The notes beneath the pieces are model-generated. The model did not search any database. It was given only the letters and a program-made list of their open reading frames with translations, and was not told where the DNA came from. Position numbers and translations under genes: made by a program. 64,000 nt of DNA from NCBI RefSeq assembly GCF_033705735.1, contig NZ_CP131130.1, positions 3,050,001 to 3,114,000 of the forward strand. Reading direction: 5' to 3'. The stretch is from Shinella zoogloeoides. Lineage in GTDB: Bacteria > Pseudomonadota > Alphaproteobacteria > Rhizobiales > Rhizobiaceae. The first letter of the stretch is position 1. Each line of letters begins with the position of its first letter. Below are positions 55,502-64,000 of this stretch, piece by piece.

Positions 55502-58500
55502 TCAGGCGCCGTAGACGATCAAGAGGTCCTTGGCGTCGATCTGGTCGCCGGCCTTGACCAGCACTTCCGAGATCATGCCGTCCTTTTCGGCATGCAGCGC
55601 CGTTTCCATCTTCATCGCCTCGATGGAGAGCAGCACGTCGCCGGCCTTGACCGTCTGGCCGGCCGAGACCGAGACCGTCGAAATGACGCCCGGCATCGGC
55701 GCGCCGAGATGGGCGGTATTGCCGCTGTCGGCCTTGCGGCGCACGGCCGAGGTGGCGGCGCGGTTGCGGTCCGGCACCTTGATGAGGCGCGGCTGGCCGT
55801 TCAGCTCGAAGAACACCTTGACCATGCCCTGCTCGTCGGGCTCGCTTTTCGCCTGATGCAGGATGACGAGGGAAACGCCCTTCTCCAGCTCCGGCGAAAG
55901 CTCCTCGCCGGGAGCAAGGCCGTAGAAATAGGCCGGCGTCGGCAGCACGCTGACCGGGCCGTAAAGGTCGGCGGCCAGCGCATAGTCGGTGAAGACCTTC
56001 GGATACATGAGGTAGGAGGCGAACTCGAAGTCGTCGACCTTGCGCTCCAGCTTGTCCTCGATGGCCTTGCGCTCGGCATTCAGATCGGCCGGCGGCAGCA
56101 GCGAGCCGGGCACGGCCGTATAGGGCGTCTCGCCCTTCAGCGCCTTCTTCTGGAGACCGGCCGGCCAGCCGCCCGGGGGCTGGCCGAGGTCGCCCTTCAG
56201 CATGGAGACGACCGATTCCGGGAAGGCGATGTCCTTGGCCGGGTTCTCGACATCGGCGATCGTGAGGTCCTGCGAGACCATCATCAGCGCCATGTCGCCC
56301 ACCACCTTGGAGGAGGGCGTCACCTTGACGATGTCGCCGAACATCTGGTTGGCGTCGGCATAGGCCTGCGCGACGCGATGCCACCTGGTTTCGAGGCCCA
56401 GCGAGCGCGCCTGCTCCTTGAGATTGGTGAACTGGCCGCCCGGCATTTCATGCAGATAGACTTCCGAGGCCGGCCCCTTGAGGTCGCTTTCGAAGGCGGC
56501 GTACTGGAAGCGCACGGCCTCCCAGTAGAAGGAGATGCGGCGGATCCATTCGGGATCGAGGCCCGGATCGCGCTCGGAGCCCTTCAGCGCCTCGACGATC
56601 GAGCCGAGGCAGGGCTGCGACGTGTTGCCGGAAAGCGCATCCATCGCCGCATCCACCACATCGACGCCGGATTCGACGGCGGCAAGCACGGTCGCCGCCG
56701 CAATGCCCGAGGTGTCGTGGGTGTGGAAATGGATCGGCAGGTCCGTCGCCTCGCGCAGCGCCTTGAAGAGCACGCGCGCGGCGGCCGGCTTCAGGAGACC
56801 CGCCATGTCCTTCACCGCGATCATGTGCGCGCCGGCCTTTTCCAGCTCACTCGCAAGGGCGGTGTAGTATTTGAGGTCGTATTTCGGGCGGGCGGAATTG
56901 AGCAGGTCGCCCGTATAGCAGATCGCCGCCTCGCAGATCTTGTTCTCTTCCGCGACCGCCTCCATCGAGACGCGCATGTTGTCGACCCAGTTGAGGCAGT
57001 CGAAGACGCGGAAGACGTCGATGCCGCCCCTGGCTGCCTGGCGCACGAAATACTTCACGACATTGTCGGGATAGTTCTTGTAGCCGACGCCGTTCGCCCC
57101 GCGCAGCAGCATCTGGAGGAGGAGGTTCGGGGCATCCTCGCGGATGCGGGCAAGCCGGTCCCACGGGTCTTCCGTCAGGAACCGCATGGAGACGTCGAAG
57201 GTCGCGCCGCCCCAGCATTCCAGCGAGAAGAGCTGCGGCAGGGCGCGGGCATAGGTGCCGGCGACGCGGGCGATGTCATGCGTGCGCATGCGGGTGGCGA
57301 GCAGCGACTGGTGCGCGTCGCGCATGGTCGTGTCGGTCAGGAACACCTGGCCCTGCGCGCGCACCCACTCGGCAAACTTCTTCGGTCCGAGCTCATCGAG
57401 CTTCTGCTTGGTGCCGGGGACGATCTCCCCCTCGATGAAGGGTACGACGGGCTTGGCGACGTCGGCCGGCGGCTTCGGCCGGCCCTTGGCCTCCGGATGG
57501 CCGTTGACGGTAACGTCGGCGAGGTAAGTCAGCAGCTTGGTGGCGCGGTCCTGGCGCTTGACCTGCTGGAAGAGCTCCGGCGTCGTGTCGATGAAGCGGG
57601 TCGTGTAGCTGTTGTCGCGGAAGCGCTCGTGGGTGATGATCGCTTCGAGGAAGGTGAGGTTCGTCGCGACGCCGCGGATGCGGAACTCGCGCAGCGCGCG
57701 GTCCATGCGGGCGATCGCCTCCAGCGGATCCGGCGCCCAGGCCGTGACCTTGACCAGCAGCGGATCGTAGAAGCGGGTGATCACCGCGCCGGGATAGGCC
57801 GTGCCGCCGTCGAGGCGGATGCCGAAGCCTGAGGCCGAACGATAGCCGGTGATGCGGCCGTAGTCGGGAATGAAGTTCTGCTCCGGGTCTTCGGTGGTGA
57901 TGCGGCACTGGAGGGCATGGCCGTTGAGGCGGATATCCGCCTGTGCGGGCACGCCCGACTGCGGCGTGCCGATGGCATGGCCGTCGAGGATGTGGATCTG
58001 CGCCTTGACGATGTCGATGCCGGTCACGACTTCCGTGACGGTGTGCTCGACCTGGATGCGCGGGTTCACCTCGATGAAGTAGAACTTCCCACTGTCGGCA
58101 TCCATCAGGTACTCGACCGTGCCGGCGCCGACATAGCTGGTCGCCTTGGCGATCTTCAGCGAATAGTCGGCGAGCTCCTGGCGCTGCGCATCCGAAAGAT
58201 AGGGCGCGGGCGCGCGCTCGACGACCTTCTGGTTGCGGCGCTGGATGGAACAATCGCGCTCGAAGAGATGCACGACATTGCCGTGCGTGTCGCCGAGGAT
58301 CTGGCTTTCGACGTGGCGGGCGCGCTCGACGAGCTTTTCGAGATAGACCTCGTCCTTGCCGAAGGCGGCCTTGGCCTCGCGCTTGGCTTCCGTCACCTCG
58401 CGGATCAGGTCCTTCGGATCGCGGATGGCGCGCATGCCGCGCCCGCCGCCGCCCCAGGAGGCCTTGAGCATGACGGGATAGCCGATCTCCTCCGCAAGGC

Positions 58501-58960
58501 GGTGGATCTCCTTCTCGTCGTCCGGCAGCGGATCGGTCGCCGGCACGACCGGCACGCCGACGGAAATGGCGAGGTTGCGCGCGGCGACCTTGTTGCCGAG
58601 CTGGCGCATGGTGGCCGGGCGCGGGCCGATGAAGGTGATGCCGGCGGCATCGCAGGCATCGACGAATTCCGGGCTTTCCGACAGCAGGCCGTAGCCGGGA
58701 TGGATGGCGTCGGCGCCGGAAAGCTTGGCGACGCGGATCACTTCCTCGATCGACAGATAGCTCTCGATAGGGCCGAGGTCGCGCGAAAGATGCGAACCAC
58801 GGCCGATCTGGTAGCTTTCGTCCGCCTTGAAACGGTGCAGCGCAAGTTTGTCTTCCTCGGCCCATATCGCGACTGTTTTCAGCCCCAGTTCATTGGCCGC
58901 GCGGAACACGCGTATGGCAATTTCTGAACGGTTGGCGACAAGGATCTTGGAAATGGGCAA
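55502..58960 (-). CDS. pyc: Pyruvate carboxylase
   Basis: 1152 residues in one chain, the usual alpha4 type. The biotin carboxylase domain (1-450) begins ISKILVANRSEIAIRVFRA and has the ATP-grasp segment KASWGGGGRGMRAI. The carboxyltransferase domain (about 540-810) has DTTMRDAHQSLLATRMRTHD and the metal site IHFHTHDTSG. The biotinyl domain carries the modified Lys near 1117 in SIEAMKMETALHAE. It makes oxaloacetate from pyruvate and bicarbonate to refill the TCA cycle. The start is TTG at 58960 behind GAGGAG; an upstream ATG adds 19 unrelated residues. Confidence 0.96.
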   Translation of the reverse strand: MPISKILVANRSEIAIRVFRAANELGLKTVAIWAEEDKLALHRFKADESYQIGRGSHLSRDLGPIESYLSIEEVIRVAKLSGADAIHPGYGLLSESPEFVDACDAAGITFIGPRPATMRQLGNKVAARNLAISVGVPVVPATDPLPDDEKEIHRLAEEIGYPVMLKASWGGGGRGMRAIRDPKDLIREVTEAKREAKAAFGKDEVYLEKLVERARHVESQILGDTHGNVVHLFERDCSIQRRNQKVVERAPAPYLSDAQRQELADYSLKIAKATSYVGAGTVEYLMDADSGKFYFIEVNPRIQVEHTVTEVVTGIDIVKAQIHILDGHAIGTPQSGVPAQADIRLNGHALQCRITTEDPEQNFIPDYGRITGYRSASGFGIRLDGGTAYPGAVITRFYDPLLVKVTAWAPDPLEAIARMDRALREFRIRGVATNLTFLEAIITHERFRDNSYTTRFIDTTPELFQQVKRQDRATKLLTYLADVTVNGHPEAKGRPKPPADVAKPVVPFIEGEIVPGTKQKLDELGPKKFAEWVRAQGQVFLTDTTMRDAHQSLLATRMRTHDIARVAGTYARALPQLFSLECWGGATFDVSMRFLTEDPWDRLARIREDAPNLLLQMLLRGANGVGYKNYPDNVVKYFVRQAARGGIDVFRVFDCLNWVDNMRVSMEAVAEENKICEAAICYTGDLLNSARPKYDLKYYTALASELEKAGAHMIAVKDMAGLLKPAAARVLFKALREATDLPIHFHTHDTSGIAAATVLAAVESGVDVVDAAMDALSGNTSQPCLGSIVEALKGSERDPGLDPEWIRRISFYWEAVRFQYAAFESDLKGPASEVYLHEMPGGQFTNLKEQARSLGLETRWHRVAQAYADANQMFGDIVKVTPSSKVVGDMALMMVSQDLTIADVENPAKDIAFPESVVSMLKGDLGQPPGGWPAGLQKKALKGETPYTAVPGSLLPPADLNAERKAIEDKLERKVDDFEFASYLMYPKVFTDYALAADLYGPVSVLPTPAYFYGLAPGEELSPELEKGVSLVILHQAKSEPDEQGMVKVFFELNGQPRLIKVPDRNRAATSAVRRKADSGNTAHLGAPMPGVISTVSVSAGQTVKAGDVLLSIEAMKMETALHAEKDGMISEVLVKAGDQIDAKDLLIVYGA

Positions 58961-59183
58961 GTCGGACTCCTCATTGACTTGGAAAGCGGCGGCTTGGAAA
59001 ACGGGAAAATGCTGCACCCGCGAAGAGAATTATTAGCGGGTAATTTCCAAAGTGCAATTTTGGAGTCGTCACGGAACAAAAGATTTGCGCCGCTGGAAAC
59101 AATCGCGACGGGGGCGCGAAGCGTTTTCACGCCGAAAATCGTTTATTTGCAATCGCTTAGGCGATTCTGCGGCTACAAACCTG

Positions 59184-59924
59184 CTAGGATACCAGCCCCA
59201 GCCTGAAGGCGATCGCGATGGCGTGATGGCGGTTGCGCGCGGCGAGTTTTTCCTGAATGCCGTTCATGTACCAGTCGACGGTATGGCTGGATATGCCGAG
59301 GGTACGGCCGATCTCATGCGAGGTCATGCCTTCGGCAAGCAGCGTCAGCGCCTCCATCTCGCGGCGAGTCAACTCCACGTCGACCACCTCGGCAAGCCGG
59401 CCGGCGGTCTCCGGATCGACCGCATGGACCAGCTTCCAGTAAAGCCGCCGGGCGATGCTGTCGAAGAGACCGAGTTCCACGCTTTCGAGGTCCACCGGCT
59501 TGCCCCCGATGCTGAGGCTGCCGATGAGGCCGCGCCGGCCGTGGATAGGGAACACATAGCCGTCCTCAAGCCCCTTGTTGCGGGCGTCCACCATCATGCG
59601 TTCCATGCGCTTGCGATGCGGGCTCGTGCGGAAGGCGCCGAGCGTATCACGCCAGCGAAAGCCCTGCTGGGCATGGCCGAGATAGCGCACGGTCGGGTCG
59701 ATCTGCATGTAGCGCCTGCGCAGGTAGAGTTCGGGCCAGCCCTCCGGCCAGCGGCCGGCAAGCAGCAGGCGGGACGGCTCGTCCACCGGCCTCGGCGCCA
59801 GCAGGAGACCGTAATAATCGAAGCCGCAAAGCGTCAGCAGACGCTCGAATTCGGCTGTCGCCTCTTCCCGATCGCGCAACTCGTCGATCAGTGCAAGGAA
59901 TTGCACCAGCAAGTTGATATTCAT
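59184..59924 (-). CDS. LuxR-family transcriptional regulator (LuxR solo)
   Basis: 246 residues. The N-terminal autoinducer-binding domain has WPELYLRRRYMQIDPTVRYL and GFRWRD, which hold residues equivalent to the Trp, Tyr, Asp-Pro and Trp that contact acyl-homoserine lactones in TraR/LasR. The second Gly-rich strand GRRGLIGSLSIGG is present. The C-terminal LuxR helix-turn-helix is LTRREMEALTLLAEGMTSHEIGRTLGISSHTVDWYMNGIQEKL. No luxI gene is in the window, so it may answer signals made elsewhere in the genome or by other cells. The target genes are unknown. Confidence 0.9.
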   Translation of the reverse strand: MNINLLVQFLALIDELRDREEATAEFERLLTLCGFDYYGLLLAPRPVDEPSRLLLAGRWPEGWPELYLRRRYMQIDPTVRYLGHAQQGFRWRDTLGAFRTSPHRKRMERMMVDARNKGLEDGYVFPIHGRRGLIGSLSIGGKPVDLESVELGLFDSIARRLYWKLVHAVDPETAGRLAEVVDVELTRREMEALTLLAEGMTSHEIGRTLGISSHTVDWYMNGIQEKLAARNRHHAIAIAFRLGLVS

Positions 59925-60227
59925 ATGCCCCGCGCTTGACTAGCTTTGTTTAACCAACTGATAAAGCTGAACCCGGCCGACAACCGGCCCAAGCGCCCCA
60001 TTCATATTCCCCGCCTTACAAATGGCAGGATCGCATGCTGAAAATCAATCGTCTTGCATGCATGGCTGCCGTGAAAATGAGAAAATCACGCAAGATGTCA
60101 GGGCGGTCATGAAATTTGCTTGACGCGGAAGAACTTTTGTCGCTTCCGCTGATTAATACCCGCAGCGAAGGGACAGAAGGTGCTCGCTGCACCGCATAAC
60201 TGGTATCGCCGGAAAGGCTCCATTCCC
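59925..60227. other. Intergenic region between the LuxR gene and ndvA
   Basis: 303 bases, relatively AT-rich, shared by two divergent genes. A 7-bp inverted repeat GCGGAAG (60125-60131) / CTTCCGC (60143-60149) lies about 80 bases before the ndvA start and overlaps a CTTGAC-like -35 sequence (60119-60124). It could be an operator, but no partner -10 at normal spacing is clear. Confidence 0.45.
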
Positions 60228-61985
<1,758 letters not shown>

Positions 61986-61998
61986 CGGGCGTTACCGC

Positions 61999-63156
61999 TT
62001 ACGGATCGCTTTTGACCGGCAGGGCCTCGAGGCCCTGCCGTTTTGCATTGGCGATGACCGCGGCCTGCCAGTCGAGATAGCGCGCATAGGCGAAGTGGAG
62101 GGCGATGCCGAGCAGCACGTAGAGTGTCCCGAGCAGCGGGTTCTTCCCCGTGACGAACATCAGCACCTGCCCGGCCATCGCGAGGATCGTGCCGAAGATG
62201 AAGACGGCAAGCGAATGCCGCCCCACCGCCACCAGCGGATGGGAAAGCGGCAGCGCCGCCCATCCGGTAAGCGCCGGGATCGTCGCCATCAGATAGGCCC
62301 CCGCCAGCACATGCAGCAACCGCGTGGCGGAAAGGAAGGTCTTGTCGAAGCCCGTCAGCACCGCCGGCAGGCCGTAGGAGAAGTCGATGAACCACCAGGA
62401 CAGCACCACCCAGAGCATCGAGACGGTGAGATAGGCCACAGCAAGCGCCGTCAGCAACGGATGGCGCGGAATGCCCTTCCCCTTCGCGCGCATCATGCCG
62501 ACGAAGCCGATGACGAAGAGGAACTGCCAGGACAAGGGGTTGAGGAACCAGTAGCCGTCGTCGAGGAAGTTCGACGGCGCGATCCGCCAGATGCCGGCAC
62601 ACAGCCAGATCGTTCCCGACACGGCGAGCAGCAGGCGCGCGCTCTGCCGGTAGAGCCAGAGGAAGCCGGGCAGCATCAGGAAAACGACGGCATACATGGA
62701 CAGAATGTTGTTGTAGCCGAACTGGTGGCCGAGCAGCACCATGCTGACGACGCCCTCGTCCGTGCGGTCGACGACGGCGCGCAGGTTGATCTCCGAAAGC
62801 AGGTCCGGCCGCGCGAACCACAACGCCCCGCCCGCGAAGATCGCGAAGGTGATGATGCTTGTCATGATATGCGCGATATAGAGCGTCAGCGCCCGCCGCA
62901 GGATGCGCAGCGTCAGGGCGAGACGCTCGCCGACCGCAAAGCGCGCGCCATAGGCGAGCGCGACGGACATGCCGGAGATCAGCACGAAGGCTTCCGCGGA
63001 ATCGGAAAAGCCGAAGTTCTTGTGCGTCAGGTGCTCCAGATACTGGCCCGGAACGTGATTGACGAAGATCGTCAGGAGGGCGAGGGCCCGGAAGACATCG
63101 AGGCGCGTGTCGCGTTGCCGCGGCACGACGCCTGTCGGTCCATGTCTGTCTGCCAT
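61999..63156 (-). CDS. opgC: OpgC-type glucan succinyltransferase
   Basis: 385 residues with about ten membrane helices and the OpgC start RDTRLDVFRALALLTIFVNHVPGQYLEHLTHKNFGFSDSAEAFVLISGMSVALAYG. OpgC proteins add succinyl groups to osmoregulated periplasmic glucans at the periplasmic face. It lies between the exporter and the synthase genes of the same glucan, 25 bases after ndvB on the same strand, so it should act on the cyclic beta-1,2-glucan. The last 45 bases contain the hairpin that ends the convergent ndvA message. Confidence 0.93.
   Translation of the reverse strand: MADRHGPTGVVPRQRDTRLDVFRALALLTIFVNHVPGQYLEHLTHKNFGFSDSAEAFVLISGMSVALAYGARFAVGERLALTLRILRRALTLYIAHIMTSIITFAIFAGGALWFARPDLLSEINLRAVVDRTDEGVVSMVLLGHQFGYNNILSMYAVVFLMLPGFLWLYRQSARLLLAVSGTIWLCAGIWRIAPSNFLDDGYWFLNPLSWQFLFVIGFVGMMRAKGKGIPRHPLLTALAVAYLTVSMLWVVLSWWFIDFSYGLPAVLTGFDKTFLSATRLLHVLAGAYLMATIPALTGWAALPLSHPLVAVGRHSLAVFIFGTILAMAGQVLMFVTGKNPLLGTLYVLLGIALHFAYARYLDWQAAVIANAKRQGLEALPVKSDP
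62017..62044 (+). terminator. Terminator of ndvA inside the 3' end of opgC
   Basis: A perfect 24-base palindrome whose half is CGGCAGGGCCTC (62017-62040) is followed by TTTT. It is 31 bases after the ndvA stop and lies fully within opgC coding sequence, where it encodes part of the QGLEALPV segment. Confidence 0.75.
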
Positions 63157-63181
63157 GATACTCTGATCCGCGTGGTGCGGA

Positions 63182-64000
63182 TCAGAGCAAATAGCCCTCG
63201 TTTGAAGATTTGATGACAGTGCCGTTCACGGTTGCCTGCCATCCACCGTCCTCGCCGCGATCGACGCGGATCGAAAGCTTCCGTCCGTCGAGCGTGAGGG
63301 TGGCGCTGTAGCCGTTCCATGCCGCCGGAAGCACCGGATCGACGAAGAGACGGCCGCCTTCCTTGCGGACGCCGAGAATACCCTCGACAGCCGCCCGGTA
63401 GAGCCACCCGGCCGAGCCCGTGTACCAGCTCCAGCCGCCCCGCCCGGTGCGCTCGCCGACACCGTAGACGTCGGCCGCCACGACATAGGGCTCGACGCGG
63501 TAGCGTTCGGCCGCCTCCGGATCGAGCGCATGCCTGACCGGGTTGAGGAGATCGAAGCAGGCATAGGCGTCGTCGCCCCTCCCCTGGCGCGCCAGCGCCA
63601 GGACGACCCAGGTCGCCGCATGGGTATACTGGCCGCCGTTTTCGCGCACGCCCGGCGGATAGGCCTTGATGTAGCCCGGATCCTGCGGGGTTTCGGCAAA
63701 GGGCGGCGTGAACAGGCGGATGATGCCGTTTTCCTTGTCGACGAGTTCGGCCATGACGGCGTCCATCGCCTGCCGCGAGCGCGCGGGCTCGCCCTCGCCG
63801 GAGAGCACGCTCCAGCTCTGGGCGATGGAATCGATGCGGCACTCGGCACTTGTCGCCGAGCCCAGCGGCGTCCCGTCGTCGTAATAGCCGCGACGGTAGT
63901 AGCCGCCGTCCCAGCCCGCCGTTTCGAGCGCTTCCTTCAGCCGGCCGAGATGGCCTTCCCAGATTTCGGCGCGGCCGTGATCGCCCCGTTCGCGGGCGAT
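63182..64000 (-). CDS. ndvB: Cyclic beta-1,2-glucan synthase NdvB, C-terminal end (5' part outside window)
   Basis: About 272 C-terminal residues of a much larger protein; the frame is open through the last base of the window. The visible part, WDGGYYRRGYYDDGTPLGS, CRIDSIAQSWSVLSGEGEPARSRQAMDAV, NGGQYTHAATWVVLALARQG and GRGGWSWYTGSAGWLYRA, is the GH94 phosphorylase-like (alpha/alpha) domain that controls ring size in cyclic glucan synthases. The whole enzyme in relatives is about 2800 residues and includes a GT84 transferase. It is the first gene of the ndvB-opgC pair in this strand. Confidence 0.94.
   Translation of the reverse strand: MARERGDHGRAEIWEGHLGRLKEALETAGWDGGYYRRGYYDDGTPLGSATSAECRIDSIAQSWSVLSGEGEPARSRQAMDAVMAELVDKENGIIRLFTPPFAETPQDPGYIKAYPPGVRENGGQYTHAATWVVLALARQGRGDDAYACFDLLNPVRHALDPEAAERYRVEPYVVAADVYGVGERTGRGGWSWYTGSAGWLYRAAVEGILGVRKEGGRLFVDPVLPAAWNGYSATLTLDGRKLSIRVDRGEDGGWQATVNGTVIKSSNEGYLL

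Overview
The window is core chromosome of a high-GC alphaproteobacterium, almost certainly a member of the Rhizobiaceae (Sinorhizobium/Ensifer, Rhizobium, Shinella or Agrobacterium relatives). The signs are the cyclic beta-1,2-glucan genes (ndvA, opgC, ndvB), a CarD regulator, an RpoH2-type sigma factor, a 7Fe ferredoxin, the rhizobial arrangement of ffh, rpsP, rimM, trmD and rplS, and 137-bp intergenic repeats that resemble the Rhizobium RIME family. The species cannot be fixed from the sequence alone. No prophage, plasmid functions, transposase, CRISPR array or rRNA was seen.

Layout. 1-5932: the end of a chemoreceptor, tRNA-Gly(GCC), a prolyl-tRNA editing protein, a thioredoxin-TPR protein, a Lon-N-domain protein, a Trm112-like protein, a ubiquinone-type hydroxylase and acyl-CoA thioesterase II. 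5933-12460: glnK-amtB behind a sigma-54 promoter, then ftsK, lolA and an exonuclease III homologue. 12461-19503: a RIME-like repeat, a cNMP-binding protein with a response regulator, an L,D-transpeptidase-like protein, an aldo/keto reductase, sixA, leuC, and an amino-acid ABC transporter that lacks a local ATPase. 19504-24760: the ribosome/SRP group rplS, trmD, rimM, rpsP, chorismate mutase and ffh, interrupted by a TSUP permease on the other strand. 24761-29540: a structured intergenic region, then dapF-mtaB-ftsY-yciB, tightly packed.

29544-37176: rpoH2, carD, fdxA, an S4 RNA-binding protein with a SUV3-like helicase, thpR and a tesA-type esterase. 37236-43003: a YbbA/YbbP-type ABC exporter, a BAX-inhibitor-like membrane protein and an M48 metalloprotease lipoprotein. 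43213-46706: thiamine uptake (thiBPQ) under a TPP riboswitch. 46794-50081: a second RIME-like repeat and the cytochrome c maturation genes ccmA, B, C, D and G, with a 48-bp perfect inverted repeat between ccmA and ccmB. 50348-59924: aconitase, a DUF1223 protein, a DUF2794 protein, a GNAT acetyltransferase, pyruvate carboxylase and a LuxR-type regulator without a luxI. 60228-64000: cyclic glucan export (ndvA), substitution (opgC) and the C-terminus of the synthase (ndvB).

Most of the window is housekeeping. I did not find a convincing undescribed multi-gene system. The best leads are non-coding: the ffh-dapF intergenic region, with competing hairpins and a terminator that has no annotated gene in front of it; the dispersed repeats; a possible small ORF ahead of leuC; and a terminator that lies inside the convergent opgC gene. 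Several genes start at TTG or GTG (mtaB, ybbA-like, pyc, trmD, acnA, ndvA, the helicase); those starts rest on ribosome-binding sites, spacing and family N-termini.
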